NCBI RefSeq assembly: GCF_042677945.1
Contig: NZ_JBHUDN010000008.1
Source of the DNA: Haloplanus litoreus
GTDB taxonomy: Archaea > Halobacteriota > Halobacteria > Halobacteriales > Haloferacaceae
DNA: 64,000 nt
Direction: 5' to 3' (one strand)
Of this stretch, positions 14,550 to 23,219 are shown in pieces (within the stretch, counting starts at the first letter, position 1; each line of letters begins with the position of its first letter). The notes under the pieces were generated by a model. It was not told where the DNA came from. It did no database searches and saw nothing but the letters and a program-made list of their open reading frames with translations. The position numbers were made by a program, and so were the translations under genes.

Positions 14550-15944
14550 TCAGGCGTCCGGCCCGTCGAACACTTTGCCGGGATTCATGATCCCGGCCGG
14601 ATCGAGCGCTTTTTTGATCGAGCGCATCGCATCCACCGCGGCCTCGCCGTGTTCCTGCACGAGGTAGTCCTGCTTGCCGAGTCCGATGCCGTGTTCGCCG
14701 GTCGACGTACCGCCGAGTTCGATGGCGCGCTCGACGATCCGTCTGGACACTTCCTTCCCGTGGGCGACGTCCGCGGGGTCGTCGGGATCAACCATGACCG
14801 CGTAGTGGAGGTTGCCGTCGCCGGCGTGGCCGAAGCAGGGGATGAGGAAGCCCTCCCGTTCTCCGAGGTCCTTCGCGTAGCGGATGATCCCCGGATACTC
14901 GCTGATCGGGACGGTCACGTCGCCGGGAGTGAGCGGCGAGAGGTCCTCGTCGTAGGGTTCGAGCGCCTCGGCCAGTTCCCGCCGGGCCGCCCAGAGGTCG
15001 TCCATTCCACGGTCGTTCTCGGCGACTTCGAACTCGGTCACGCCGTGAGCCTCGAACACCGTCCGGCAGAAGTCGATTTCGTCCTCGATGCCGTGATCGG
15101 CGTGGAATTCGACGAAGACCATCGGAACGTCCGGCAGGTCGGTGTCGAGATGGGCGTTGGACATGGCGGCGCTCAGCCGGTCGATGAGTTCGATTTTCGC
15201 CACGTCGACGCCGGAGCGGACGGCGTCGAACACCGCCTCGGCGGCGTCGTCGAGCGTCTCGAAGTGGGCGCGCCCGCCGCGAATCTGCTGGGGACGACCG
15301 GCCAGTTGGATCGTCACCCGTGTGATGACGCCGAGGGTCCCCTCGCTGCCGACGATCAGGTCGCCGAGGTCGTACCCGCTCGACGTTTTGACGGCCTTGC
15401 TCCCCGTCGTGATGACCTCGCCAGTCGGGAGGACGACTTCCATGCCGAGCACCCAGTCGCTCACCTCGCCGTACTTGACGGTCTTCATGCCGCTGGCGTC
15501 GTTGGCGAGCATCCCGCCGATGGTCGAGATGGCGCCCGAAGAGGGGAGTGCGGGGAGGAACAGGCCGTGTTTCGCCACCGCCTCGTTCACTTCGTCGCCG
15601 AGGATGCCCGGCTGGACGTCGATCTGCAGGTCGTCCGGGCGAACGTCCAGGACGGCGTCCATCCGCGTCATGTCGAGTGTGATTCCACCCTCGATGGGGA
15701 CGGCGTTGCCCTCCAGACTCGTGCCGGCGGCGTAGGGCGTGACGGGGACGCCGTGGTCGGTCGCAGCGCCGAGAATCGATGCCACGTCCGCGGTCGACTC
15801 GGGCCAGACGACGACGTCGGGGCGGACGCCGTCCTCCCTGGCGGTACCCCAGTCGTGTGACCGCTGGTCCCGATCTGCGTCGCCGACCGATACCTGATCG
15901 GCCCCGAGGCCGAGGTCGTCGAGGAAGGTGGTATCGTGTTGCAT
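14550..15944 (-). CDS. FAD-linked oxidase, glycolate/D-lactate dehydrogenase type
   Basis: Flavoenzyme of 464 aa of the GlcD/D-LDH family oxidising a 2-hydroxy acid. The FAD-binding part has VTPYAAGTSLEGNAVP near residue 80 and ALPSSGAISTIGGMLANDASG further on; the C-terminal FAD-oxidase domain ends in GHAGDGNLHYAVM and TGEHGIGLGKQDYL, with metal-binding histidines. ATG 15944 (MQHDTTFLDDL) is chosen over an upstream basic extension. A single gene; electron acceptor unknown. Confidence 0.9.
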   Translation of the reverse strand: MQHDTTFLDDLGLGADQVSVGDADRDQRSHDWGTAREDGVRPDVVVWPESTADVASILGAATDHGVPVTPYAAGTSLEGNAVPIEGGITLDMTRMDAVLDVRPDDLQIDVQPGILGDEVNEAVAKHGLFLPALPSSGAISTIGGMLANDASGMKTVKYGEVSDWVLGMEVVLPTGEVITTGSKAVKTSSGYDLGDLIVGSEGTLGVITRVTIQLAGRPQQIRGGRAHFETLDDAAEAVFDAVRSGVDVAKIELIDRLSAAMSNAHLDTDLPDVPMVFVEFHADHGIEDEIDFCRTVFEAHGVTEFEVAENDRGMDDLWAARRELAEALEPYDEDLSPLTPGDVTVPISEYPGIIRYAKDLGEREGFLIPCFGHAGDGNLHYAVMVDPDDPADVAHGKEVSRRIVERAIELGGTSTGEHGIGLGKQDYLVQEHGEAAVDAMRSIKKALDPAGIMNPGKVFDGPDA

Positions 15945-16101
15945 ACGTCGTTCCAGAGTTGGCGCGAGTATAGACCTGTTGCTCGCGGGGGACCCCGGCG
16001 CTGGGCGGTGGGTACGTACCGAGCGCCGCGCCGAGGGGCGAGCTATCACGGCGGAGAATCGGCCAGTCGACTTTTACGCGACGAACGCGTCGTTTCGGTG
16101 A

Positions 16102-17571
16102 ATGTCCCGGTCACGTACCCCGTGGCGCTACCAGTTCGTGCGTGACCGGCGGGCACAGGCCGAACCGCTTGGGGTGATCCTCGTCGTCAGTCTCGTCATC
16201 GTCTCGACGACGGCCGTGGTCACGTTCGGCTTCGCCGCCATCGAGGACGTCCAGTCCAGATCGGAACTCGATCGGGCCGAGAACGGGATGACGCTGCTCG
16301 ACTCCCGCCTGTCGACGGTTGCGCTCGGTGATTCGGAGTCACAGACGGTCGATCTCCCCACCTCGAACGGGGGGTACACCGTCGACGATGACGCGGGGAC
16401 CATCCGGATCGTCCACCGGAACTACGACGGAAGCAACGACGCCACACTGGTGTCGAACACTTCGCTCGGGGCTATCGTCTACCGGAGCGGCGACGAGACC
16501 ATCGCCTATCAGGGCGGGGGCGTCTGGCGGCAGTACGCCGACGGCTCGGCGCGGATGGTCTCGCCGCCGGAGTTTCACTACCGCCGAGGTACCCTGACGT
16601 TCCCGCTCGTGCGCATCACTGGGGACGGGAGCGCCGCCGGTCGGACGACCGTCCGGGCCAGTTCTCCCGGGCCAGGCGAGTCCGTCTATCCCAGCCCCGA
16701 GACGTATCCCAACGGGGACTCCTACCGGAACCCGGTCGAGAACGGCACCGTCGAGGTCACCATCTGGAGCGAGTACGCCGAGGCGTGGGGATCGTACTTC
16801 AGTACGCGAACCGACGGAAACGTGACGTATCCCGGCCCCAATCGGGTGACGGTCGAACTCATCAGCATCGGGACGCTCGGCGATTTCCAGATGCCCCCGG
16901 AGACGCAGGGCCTCACCGTTCGTGGGATGGACGCCGGTCACTCGCTCCAGGACTTCTCCTTTACCGTCCGACCACAGGACTCCGAGGAGTCGTCCTTCGC
17001 GAACCTCGACTGGTCGCTGTACGCCCAGCAGGGCCAACAGCAGTTCGAGATTCACGTCGGGGGCAACGGCGTGAACGGCTGTAACGAGGACGTCACCCTC
17101 TCGCTCTACTACAGCGACGACGGCGGCGACACCCACCACGGCTGGTACAGCGACGACTACCTGGAGACGGAGTGTGGCGAAGTGAACGGCAAGCCCGCCG
17201 ACGGCGACGAGATCTGGGTCGACGTCGATCTCACGCCCGACAACGGGACGACGATGAACTTCGAGAAGGTGAAAAACGACAACGTCCAGTTCAACACCGG
17301 CTCGAAGACACTCGCCGGGGGCACGACGTTCGACGACCACCCGACCGATACGAACGCCACCTACAACGGCGGCGACGACGAGCACCTCTCGTACGTCACG
17401 CGCCACTACTTCGCGGAGCTGGGACCCGACTTCGACCTCGTCGTCGCCGACGGCAACAACGCCGGCATCGGGGAGTCCGGATCGTCGGGGTACATCTACT
17501 ACGGCGGGAGCGGCAAGGTCGTCACCTACCTCCACGTCACGAAACACAACGTGACGGCCACGGTCGGCTGA
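16102..17571 (+). CDS. Pilin-like secreted protein at pilus locus
   Basis: A 489-aa protein with a basic N-terminus, a prepilin-like RRAQAEPLGVILVVSLVIVS segment (about residues 16-36) and a long beta-rich acidic exterior with only two or three Cys. The charge-Q-x-E-P-hydrophobic arrangement matches archaeal prepilin peptidase substrates. It faces the minus-strand pilus operon, and the two stop codons abut (17571/17572), supporting a joint role, perhaps as a large minor pilin. The GNNAGIGESGSSGYIYYGGSG region near the C-terminus is Gly-rich. Confidence 0.65.
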   Translation: MSRSRTPWRYQFVRDRRAQAEPLGVILVVSLVIVSTTAVVTFGFAAIEDVQSRSELDRAENGMTLLDSRLSTVALGDSESQTVDLPTSNGGYTVDDDAGTIRIVHRNYDGSNDATLVSNTSLGAIVYRSGDETIAYQGGGVWRQYADGSARMVSPPEFHYRRGTLTFPLVRITGDGSAAGRTTVRASSPGPGESVYPSPETYPNGDSYRNPVENGTVEVTIWSEYAEAWGSYFSTRTDGNVTYPGPNRVTVELISIGTLGDFQMPPETQGLTVRGMDAGHSLQDFSFTVRPQDSEESSFANLDWSLYAQQGQQQFEIHVGGNGVNGCNEDVTLSLYYSDDGGDTHHGWYSDDYLETECGEVNGKPADGDEIWVDVDLTPDNGTTMNFEKVKNDNVQFNTGSKTLAGGTTFDDHPTDTNATYNGGDDEHLSYVTRHYFAELGPDFDLVVADGNNAGIGESGSSGYIYYGGSGKVVTYLHVTKHNVTATVG

Positions 17572-18342
17572 TCAGTCGATGGCCACCCGGATGGTCGTCC
17601 GGGCGACGCGGAGGTCGTCCGTCCGGAAGGTACAGGTGACGGTCCCGTTGGCGGCCGGGGGATCGCAGGCCGTCGCCCCCGGTGTCATATCCGCGAGTTC
17701 GTCGTCGAGGTAGCGCTTCCAGGCTTCGGCCCGCCGAGGTTCGGTGTCGACGGTGAACGTCACGTTCCCGGTCGGTTCCTCGTGGGCGAGGACGGCCGTG
17801 GTGCCGCGGACGCCGCGAACGAGGACGGTCGTCGACCCCGCCCGTCGCTGTGGGTTCCCGGTCCGGGATTCGAGGGTGACGTAGTGGATCACGGTCCGGT
17901 TCTCGTCGAACTGGAAGGGCGGTCGACGCCGCATCACCGCACCGTCGCGGTCCACGCGGATGACCGCGCCCATCTCGTAGACGACGCCGCTGGTGAGTTC
18001 GTTGCTGTCGCCGGTGCGGCCGAAGGTGAGCGGGCGGGATTCGGCGGTGCCCGCGCTCGTGCCGTTCGCCAACTCCAGCTCGGCGTCGGACGCGGTAGTG
18101 AGCGTCAACGTCGTCTCGGCGAGTTTGATCTCGGTGGCTCGAGAGGGGGCACCGCCGTGGACGATGTCACGCTGGTTGTCCGCGAACACCTCGAAGGCGC
18201 GCTCCCCGTTGTCGATCCGTTCGGCGTCGCGGGCGGTCTGGAGGCTCTCGAGTCCCACCACGCTCACCAGGCCGACGGAGGCCGTGATGAGCGAGAACAC
18301 GAGGACGAAGCTCAACACGTCGCTAACCCCGCGGTCGGTCAC
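17572..18342 (-). CDS. Pilin-like protein, last gene of pilus operon
   Basis: A 256-aa protein whose N-terminus TDRGVSDVLSFVLVFSLI is a classical archaeal class III signal: charged residues, RG, then the hydrophobic assembly helix. The rest is a beta-rich extracellular part. GTG 18342 overlaps the previous stop as GTGA (18339-18342). Likely a minor pilin of the type IV pilus encoded by this operon. Confidence 0.7.
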   Translation of the reverse strand: MTDRGVSDVLSFVLVFSLITASVGLVSVVGLESLQTARDAERIDNGERAFEVFADNQRDIVHGGAPSRATEIKLAETTLTLTTASDAELELANGTSAGTAESRPLTFGRTGDSNELTSGVVYEMGAVIRVDRDGAVMRRRPPFQFDENRTVIHYVTLESRTGNPQRRAGSTTVLVRGVRGTTAVLAHEEPTGNVTFTVDTEPRRAEAWKRYLDDELADMTPGATACDPPAANGTVTCTFRTDDLRVARTTIRVAID

Positions 18343-18803
18343 GCGTCGCGCACCTCCAGCGTCCCCGCCGCCGGATCGTACTCGATGGCGAGACGGCCGC
18401 CGGTGACGGTCGTCGTGGCGACGGGCCGACGCGTACGGAAACGAACTGTAGCTGTCGCGTCCGCCACCTCGGCCGAGAGGACGAGACGGTAGATGTCGGG
18501 GTCGGCGGTGTTTACCACCTCGATCAGGTACGCCCCGCCCGCGACGCGTGCGGGCAGGTCGGCCCACAGCGTGAGTTCACACGACGGACAGTCGGCGAGG
18601 CGGCCAGCGTTCGTCAGTTCCGCTGCCAGCGTCTGGCCGACGACCTGGAGTTCGGTCCGCGCCGACTGATCGCGCTGTCCCTCCATCAGGCCGCCACCGG
18701 CGACGATCAATCCGGAGATGAGGATGGCGGCGATACCGAGCGACAGGACGTAGCCGAGCGCCGTGGACGTGCCACGACGATCACGGTGGAAGGGCGACGT
18801 CAC
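18339..18803 (-). CDS. Pilin-like protein
   Basis: A 154-aa protein with RDRRGTSTALGYVLSLGI at the N-terminus, a prepilin-type RRG-x-hydrophobic motif, and a short exterior containing a Cys pair (ADCPSCEL). GTG 18803 overlaps the previous stop as GTGA (18800-18803). Predicted minor pilin or pilus-associated protein. Confidence 0.68.
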   Translation of the reverse strand: MTSPFHRDRRGTSTALGYVLSLGIAAILISGLIVAGGGLMEGQRDQSARTELQVVGQTLAAELTNAGRLADCPSCELTLWADLPARVAGGAYLIEVVNTADPDIYRLVLSAEVADATATVRFRTRRPVATTTVTGGRLAIEYDPAAGTLEVRDA

Positions 18804-20068
18804 GGTGGACACCCTCCGGAACCGTCGGGGTGGCGAATCTCGCTCACCCGCCGACTCGACGCGGTGTCGAAGGCGGTCGCGTTGACGTAGTACGCCGAGG
18901 CGTTGCCGACGGAGAACGACGCCGTCCCGGTCGCGGGTTCGGAGAGCGACTGGGCGTCGACCGAGGCGTTCGAGATGTTGTACGCTCGGAGTTCGACGCG
19001 GTCGAAGTCGCCGTTCGGATCGGTTACGTTCCACTCGACGGAGAACCCGCTCCCTGTCGGCGTCACGTCGTATTTCACGAAGGTGGGTTCGGTCGGCGGA
19101 GCACCGTGTTCGCCAGGCGCGACCCGCACCGTCCGCGCGTAGTCGAGGTCCTGCGTCCGGACGGAGACGTCGGCCGTCGCGGCGTAGATGGCCGGCGACG
19201 AGTACGGGTCCGCGGCGTCGCTGTCGTTGTACGTCGGCGGCGACGGCGGCGCGCACTGGTTGGGGTGGTTTCGCGTATCGACCGCCGCCCGCATCCCGGC
19301 CTCGCGTCGGTCGGCGACCAGCGAGTACGTGCCGTTCACCTTGGCGCCGTCCTCGATGGTGATGTCGACCTCGTCGGAGAGGTCGACCGACCGCAGCGCG
19401 GGGCAGTCCCGGCCACCGACCTGGCCACCGCTCACGTCGATTCGGCCGTCAGAGAGGGTACAGGTGGGATCGGCCGCCCCCACGACGCGGAGCTGGGGTT
19501 TCGGTGCCGTGTCCTCGATTCGGAGCGTCCGCGTCGTCCCGTCGTCGATTCGGACGATCACGTCACCGGAGAGCGAGGCGCCGTCGATGCGGAGGTGGAA
19601 GTTTCGAACCTTCGCGTCGGTAACGACCGTCCAGGTCGTGTTTCCGTTCTGAGGGGTCAGCGTCGTGGAGTCGTTTCCGTCGGCGATACGGGTCCCCTCG
19701 CTGACCGTGCGACGTTCGACGTCGCCCGCCAGTCCGTTGGTCGCCGAGTAGTTCGCGAGTTTCGAGAGCCAGGCGTCGGTGACGGTCCGGTACTCGGAAC
19801 GTCGGGTCGCGGCGTCGGGCGCGTCACCCCCGTTGACGTGTTCGATGGCGTCACCGAGTCCGGCGACGACGTCGTGTCGGAACGTCGTCGCCCTGTCGAC
19901 GTCGGCCCCCGTCTGGCGGGTCGCCAGGTTCTCCGTGTAGATCACCGAATTGAGCAGCAGGCTGAGCGAGAGAAAGACCACCGCGAGGGTGAGCGCGCCG
20001 ACGAGCAGCAACTGGGCGCGGTCGCGTCGGTCGTCACGCGACGCCAACCGACGACTCACATCCGCCAT
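18800..20068 (-). CDS. Membrane-anchored pilus-locus protein with FnIII-like domain
   Basis: A 422-aa protein. One N-terminal helix (RAQLLLVGALTLAVVFLSLS, residues about 17-36) anchors it; a large exterior follows with several Cys and Asn-rich potential glycosylation sites. Residues about 320-400 (KYDVTPTGSGFSVEWNVTD to YYVNATAFD) read as a fibronectin type III-like beta sandwich. The position within the operon suggests a pilus-associated adhesin or a TadG-like component. Confidence 0.65.
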   Translation of the reverse strand: MADVSRRLASRDDRRDRAQLLLVGALTLAVVFLSLSLLLNSVIYTENLATRQTGADVDRATTFRHDVVAGLGDAIEHVNGGDAPDAATRRSEYRTVTDAWLSKLANYSATNGLAGDVERRTVSEGTRIADGNDSTTLTPQNGNTTWTVVTDAKVRNFHLRIDGASLSGDVIVRIDDGTTRTLRIEDTAPKPQLRVVGAADPTCTLSDGRIDVSGGQVGGRDCPALRSVDLSDEVDITIEDGAKVNGTYSLVADRREAGMRAAVDTRNHPNQCAPPSPPTYNDSDAADPYSSPAIYAATADVSVRTQDLDYARTVRVAPGEHGAPPTEPTFVKYDVTPTGSGFSVEWNVTDPNGDFDRVELRAYNISNASVDAQSLSEPATGTASFSVGNASAYYVNATAFDTASSRRVSEIRHPDGSGGCPP

Positions 20069-20655
20069 ACGACCACCTCCACGCTGACGACGTTGTACAG
20101 GCCGGTCGGGGAGTCCGGCGGCACGAACGCGCCGTAGCTACTCGACCCGTTCACCGTGGTGTTCGTCGGGACGCCGTCGTCGTCGAGCAACGGGTCGTCG
20201 TCGTAGAGCGCCACCGTCGTCGCCGCCGTCGCGGCGTTGTCGCTGGGTTCGCCGCGGTAGATGAACCGCTGGCGGTTGATCGTCCCGGTGTCGCTGGGGT
20301 AGGCGACGTAGACGTTGAACGCGATACCCCGGGACTGGAACGCACCGAGAAGCAGCCCCCCCAGACGGGTCCGGTTGACCTCGGCGTCGGTGGTGTACGC
20401 GCCGCCACCGGCACCGTGGAGCGACCCGTTCGTCTCGTCCCAGTGGCGAACGGCGGCGTGGAGGGCGCCGCTCTCCCGGGCGGCGTCGAGGACGCCCGCC
20501 GCCGACGCCTCCTGCTGGTTCTCGATGTGCTGGCTCGCCGTACTCGCCGACAGCGGCGTGACGGCGGTCACCTGCAGGGCGAAGACGACGCTCGCGAGCA
20601 CGATCATCCCCGCGGTGATGGCCTCCAGCGTGTGTGCTTGTGCGCGCACGGTCAC
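20056..20655 (-). CDS. Pilus-locus membrane protein
   Basis: A 199-aa protein opening TVRAQAHTLEAITAGMIVLA, a RA-Q-hydrophobic segment like other pilin-like proteins here, then a mixed exterior. It overlaps the next gene by 13 bases and its GTG start overlaps the previous stop as GTGA (20652-20655). Conserved next to haloarchaeal PilB/PilC genes as I recall; role unknown. Confidence 0.65.
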   Translation of the reverse strand: MTVRAQAHTLEAITAGMIVLASVVFALQVTAVTPLSASTASQHIENQQEASAAGVLDAARESGALHAAVRHWDETNGSLHGAGGGAYTTDAEVNRTRLGGLLLGAFQSRGIAFNVYVAYPSDTGTINRQRFIYRGEPSDNAATAATTVALYDDDPLLDDDGVPTNTTVNGSSSYGAFVPPDSPTGLYNVVSVEVVVWRM

Positions 20656-21188
20656 CACGTCCTGACGATCATGGTCGCGGTCGTCCCGTCGACGTGGACG
20701 ACCCGGCGGCCGATCACCGACGCACCGTCCGTCGGGAGGGGTTCACCCGCGTCGAGGGCGATGCCGCTCGAACACGTGTCCGTATCACTGATCTCGATCC
20801 GGTCGCCGTCGGTACACGCCGGGTTCGGTGACCCGCCGTTCGGGTCGCCGCCGACCACCGTGACGTTCACGTGGTGGCCACCGGCGAGGCCGACCTGATC
20901 GGCGAGCGGTTCGGCGTCGTCGAAGGCACAGCCGGTGTCGGTGTCGGTGTCGTTGAACAGGGCGATGGTACACTCCCGGTCGAGAGCGGTGGTGTCGCCG
21001 CCGCCGTCGAGGAGGTCGTAGACGATGGTGTCGGCGATGCGGTCGACGCCGGCGAGTTCCTCCTGTGGCCCGTCCGCGAAGGGCTGGAAGATGCCGGGCA
21101 CGAAGGCGACGACGAAGGCGACGGTGAGGAGGAAGACGCTCGTCCCGATGGCGAAGTCGATGGTCGTCTGCCCGCGGTCTTCGATCAT
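20652..21188 (-). CDS. TadE/pilin-like protein
   Basis: A 178-aa protein with MIEDRGQTTIDFAIGTSVF: DRG-Q-T-T-x-D-F is close to the pseudopilin pattern of TadE-like proteins. The exterior has four Cys (RECTIAL, TGCAFDD, PACTDGD, TCSSG), enough for two disulfides. ATG 21188 overlaps the PilC stop as ATGA (21185-21188). Confidence 0.68.
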   Translation of the reverse strand: MIEDRGQTTIDFAIGTSVFLLTVAFVVAFVPGIFQPFADGPQEELAGVDRIADTIVYDLLDGGGDTTALDRECTIALFNDTDTDTGCAFDDAEPLADQVGLAGGHHVNVTVVGGDPNGGSPNPACTDGDRIEISDTDTCSSGIALDAGEPLPTDGASVIGRRVVHVDGTTATMIVRTW

Positions 21189-23218
21189 CCAACCACCAGC
21201 CACACGGCCAGTGCGATGGTCTGAAGGATGACCACGAACTTGATGCCGGCCATCAGTTTCGCCGTCCGGATGTAGCCGCTGATGATCCCGGAGAGGACGG
21301 CCTGCAGCGTCACGGCGTGGAAGAAAAGCAGCGACAGCAACTGCGTGTCGATGCCGCCACCGAACTGCGAGGCGCCGCTCCCCCCGCCGCCCGCCGCCTG
21401 TTCGGTGAGGCCGGCCATGACGTCGAGGAACTGCGTCTTCAGGATGGCCATCACGCCCAACAGCGTGAGGTACGTCATCAGGATGATCGCCACCTGCATC
21501 CGGGTCCGGGAGCGCCGCTCGCGTTCGATGTCGTCCTGGTTCTCGCTGGCCTGGGCGGCCGTCGTCAACACCTGCGTGATCTGACTGGACGCTTCCTGGG
21601 CCTTGCTGATGAGCTTCACCGTCCGCGCGAGCCGCGGGACGTGGTACTTGTTGTTGAACTCGATCAGGGCGTTGCGCAGGCTCATTCCGTAGTTCACCTT
21701 GGCGTAGACGACGTCGAATTCGTCGGCGAGTTTGCCCGAGGACGTGTCGGCGACGGTGCTGATCGACTCCAAGAGCGTCTGACCGGTGTCGTTCGCACTC
21801 GACAGTTTCCGCAGGTTGTCGGACAGTTTTCCGGTGATGGCCGCCCGGGCACGGACGTTCCACTCGTGGAAGACGCCGAGCGGAATCAGAAGCAGGTAGA
21901 GCGGGACGTACACCCAGACGAAGGTTCCCCAGACGGGGGCCTGCACCATACCACCCCACGTCGTCGGCGCCGCGCCGCTTTCGCCCGCGAAGACGAGCAA
22001 CACGAGCGCCGCCGGGACGGTCAACGCGAGGGTGTACGTCGGGTTGTCCCGGAAGAAGTGGTGTGGGTTCCGCAGGAGCTGTTTCGTCCGGAAGGTGCCC
22101 TCGCGGGATTTGATGTGGTCGAAGATACCGAACTCGCCGACGAACCCCTCGACGATGCCGAGATGTCGGAGGCCGCCCCGTTCCGCGTCGGCGACGGGGT
22201 CGTTCCCCGCGCCACTGGCCGGCTGGAGGTAGCCGTCGCCGGGTTCGTCCTGTTTCACCGTCGAAACTAGAACGAGGAACATCACGCCGGTGATCGGAAT
22301 GAGCGCGTACACCGTCGCGTACAGCATGAACGACTGGGCTTCGCCGAGCATGCTCATGATGACGAGGATGATGATCAGGAGGAGGGGAAAGAGCGAGAGG
22401 GTCATGTACATCTCGCCGAACAGTTCGAGCGTATCCAGCGTGACCTCCTGTTGCTGTTTGGCGGTCCGCATGTGCTTGTCCTTCTTGTCGGAGAGGAACG
22501 CCTGCATGTTCCCACCGGAGTTGACGATAGAGAGCATGTCGGTCAGAAACTGCGCCAGGTCGTCACTCGGCGTCTCGGCCGCCTGCTGCTGGATGGCGTT
22601 TCGGTAGTCGGTGCCGAAGTACTCCGTCTCCTGGACGATGCTCTGGAACTCCTGGGCAACCTCGCCGTAGGTGTCGTCGGCGCGGGCCATCGCCTCCAGA
22701 ATTTCGAGCTGGTTCAGCCCCCCGACCGACAGGGCGTACATGAAGGAGATGGCGTCGGAGAGCAGCATGTTGATCTCCCGCTCCCGGCCGGAGGCGCGCG
22801 AGTAGGGGATGGCGACGAGCGTCCCGAATCCCGAGACGAACCCGACCGATCCCGCGACGAGGCCGAGGATGCCGATGGCCGCCGGAATCTTGATCCGTTC
22901 GATGAACGCGACGACGGCCTCGTTGGGGATGTGTGCCCCCGTCGAGAAGGTTTCGGGCGAGAGAATCCCGAACGCGAAGAGGCTGTAGCCGACGAACGTC
23001 CCCAGAATCCACAGCACGGCGCCGAGGAGGACGCCGACCGCGAGGGCCCGGGACAGGTAGAGTTCGACCGTCGTCGCCATCCGCGCCTGGGCGAGTTTCG
23101 TCTCGACGTCGTCGACGAAGTCACCGTCTTCGTCGAACAGCCAGCGGAAGAGAGGGTAGAACAGGTCGCCGAGGCTGTCGACGCTACGGTCGAGTCCGGA
23201 GCCGGTGTCGAGGCTCAC
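21185..23218 (-). CDS. pilC: Type IV pilus inner-membrane protein (PilC/TadC, two T2SSF domains)
   Basis: A 677-aa polytopic membrane platform for pilus assembly. Two T2SSF modules are visible, in about residues 110-310 and 440-640, each a cytoplasmic helical bundle (ISFMYALSVGGLNQLEILEAMA; later DNLRKLSSANDTGQTLLES) followed by hydrophobic helices. This doubled layout is typical of archaeal pilus platforms. Starts at GTG 23218, one base after the ATPase stop, so the two are co-translated partners. Confidence 0.88.
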   Translation of the reverse strand: MSLDTGSGLDRSVDSLGDLFYPLFRWLFDEDGDFVDDVETKLAQARMATTVELYLSRALAVGVLLGAVLWILGTFVGYSLFAFGILSPETFSTGAHIPNEAVVAFIERIKIPAAIGILGLVAGSVGFVSGFGTLVAIPYSRASGREREINMLLSDAISFMYALSVGGLNQLEILEAMARADDTYGEVAQEFQSIVQETEYFGTDYRNAIQQQAAETPSDDLAQFLTDMLSIVNSGGNMQAFLSDKKDKHMRTAKQQQEVTLDTLELFGEMYMTLSLFPLLLIIILVIMSMLGEAQSFMLYATVYALIPITGVMFLVLVSTVKQDEPGDGYLQPASGAGNDPVADAERGGLRHLGIVEGFVGEFGIFDHIKSREGTFRTKQLLRNPHHFFRDNPTYTLALTVPAALVLLVFAGESGAAPTTWGGMVQAPVWGTFVWVYVPLYLLLIPLGVFHEWNVRARAAITGKLSDNLRKLSSANDTGQTLLESISTVADTSSGKLADEFDVVYAKVNYGMSLRNALIEFNNKYHVPRLARTVKLISKAQEASSQITQVLTTAAQASENQDDIERERRSRTRMQVAIILMTYLTLLGVMAILKTQFLDVMAGLTEQAAGGGGSGASQFGGGIDTQLLSLLFFHAVTLQAVLSGIISGYIRTAKLMAGIKFVVILQTIALAVWLVVG

Positions 23219-23219
23219 G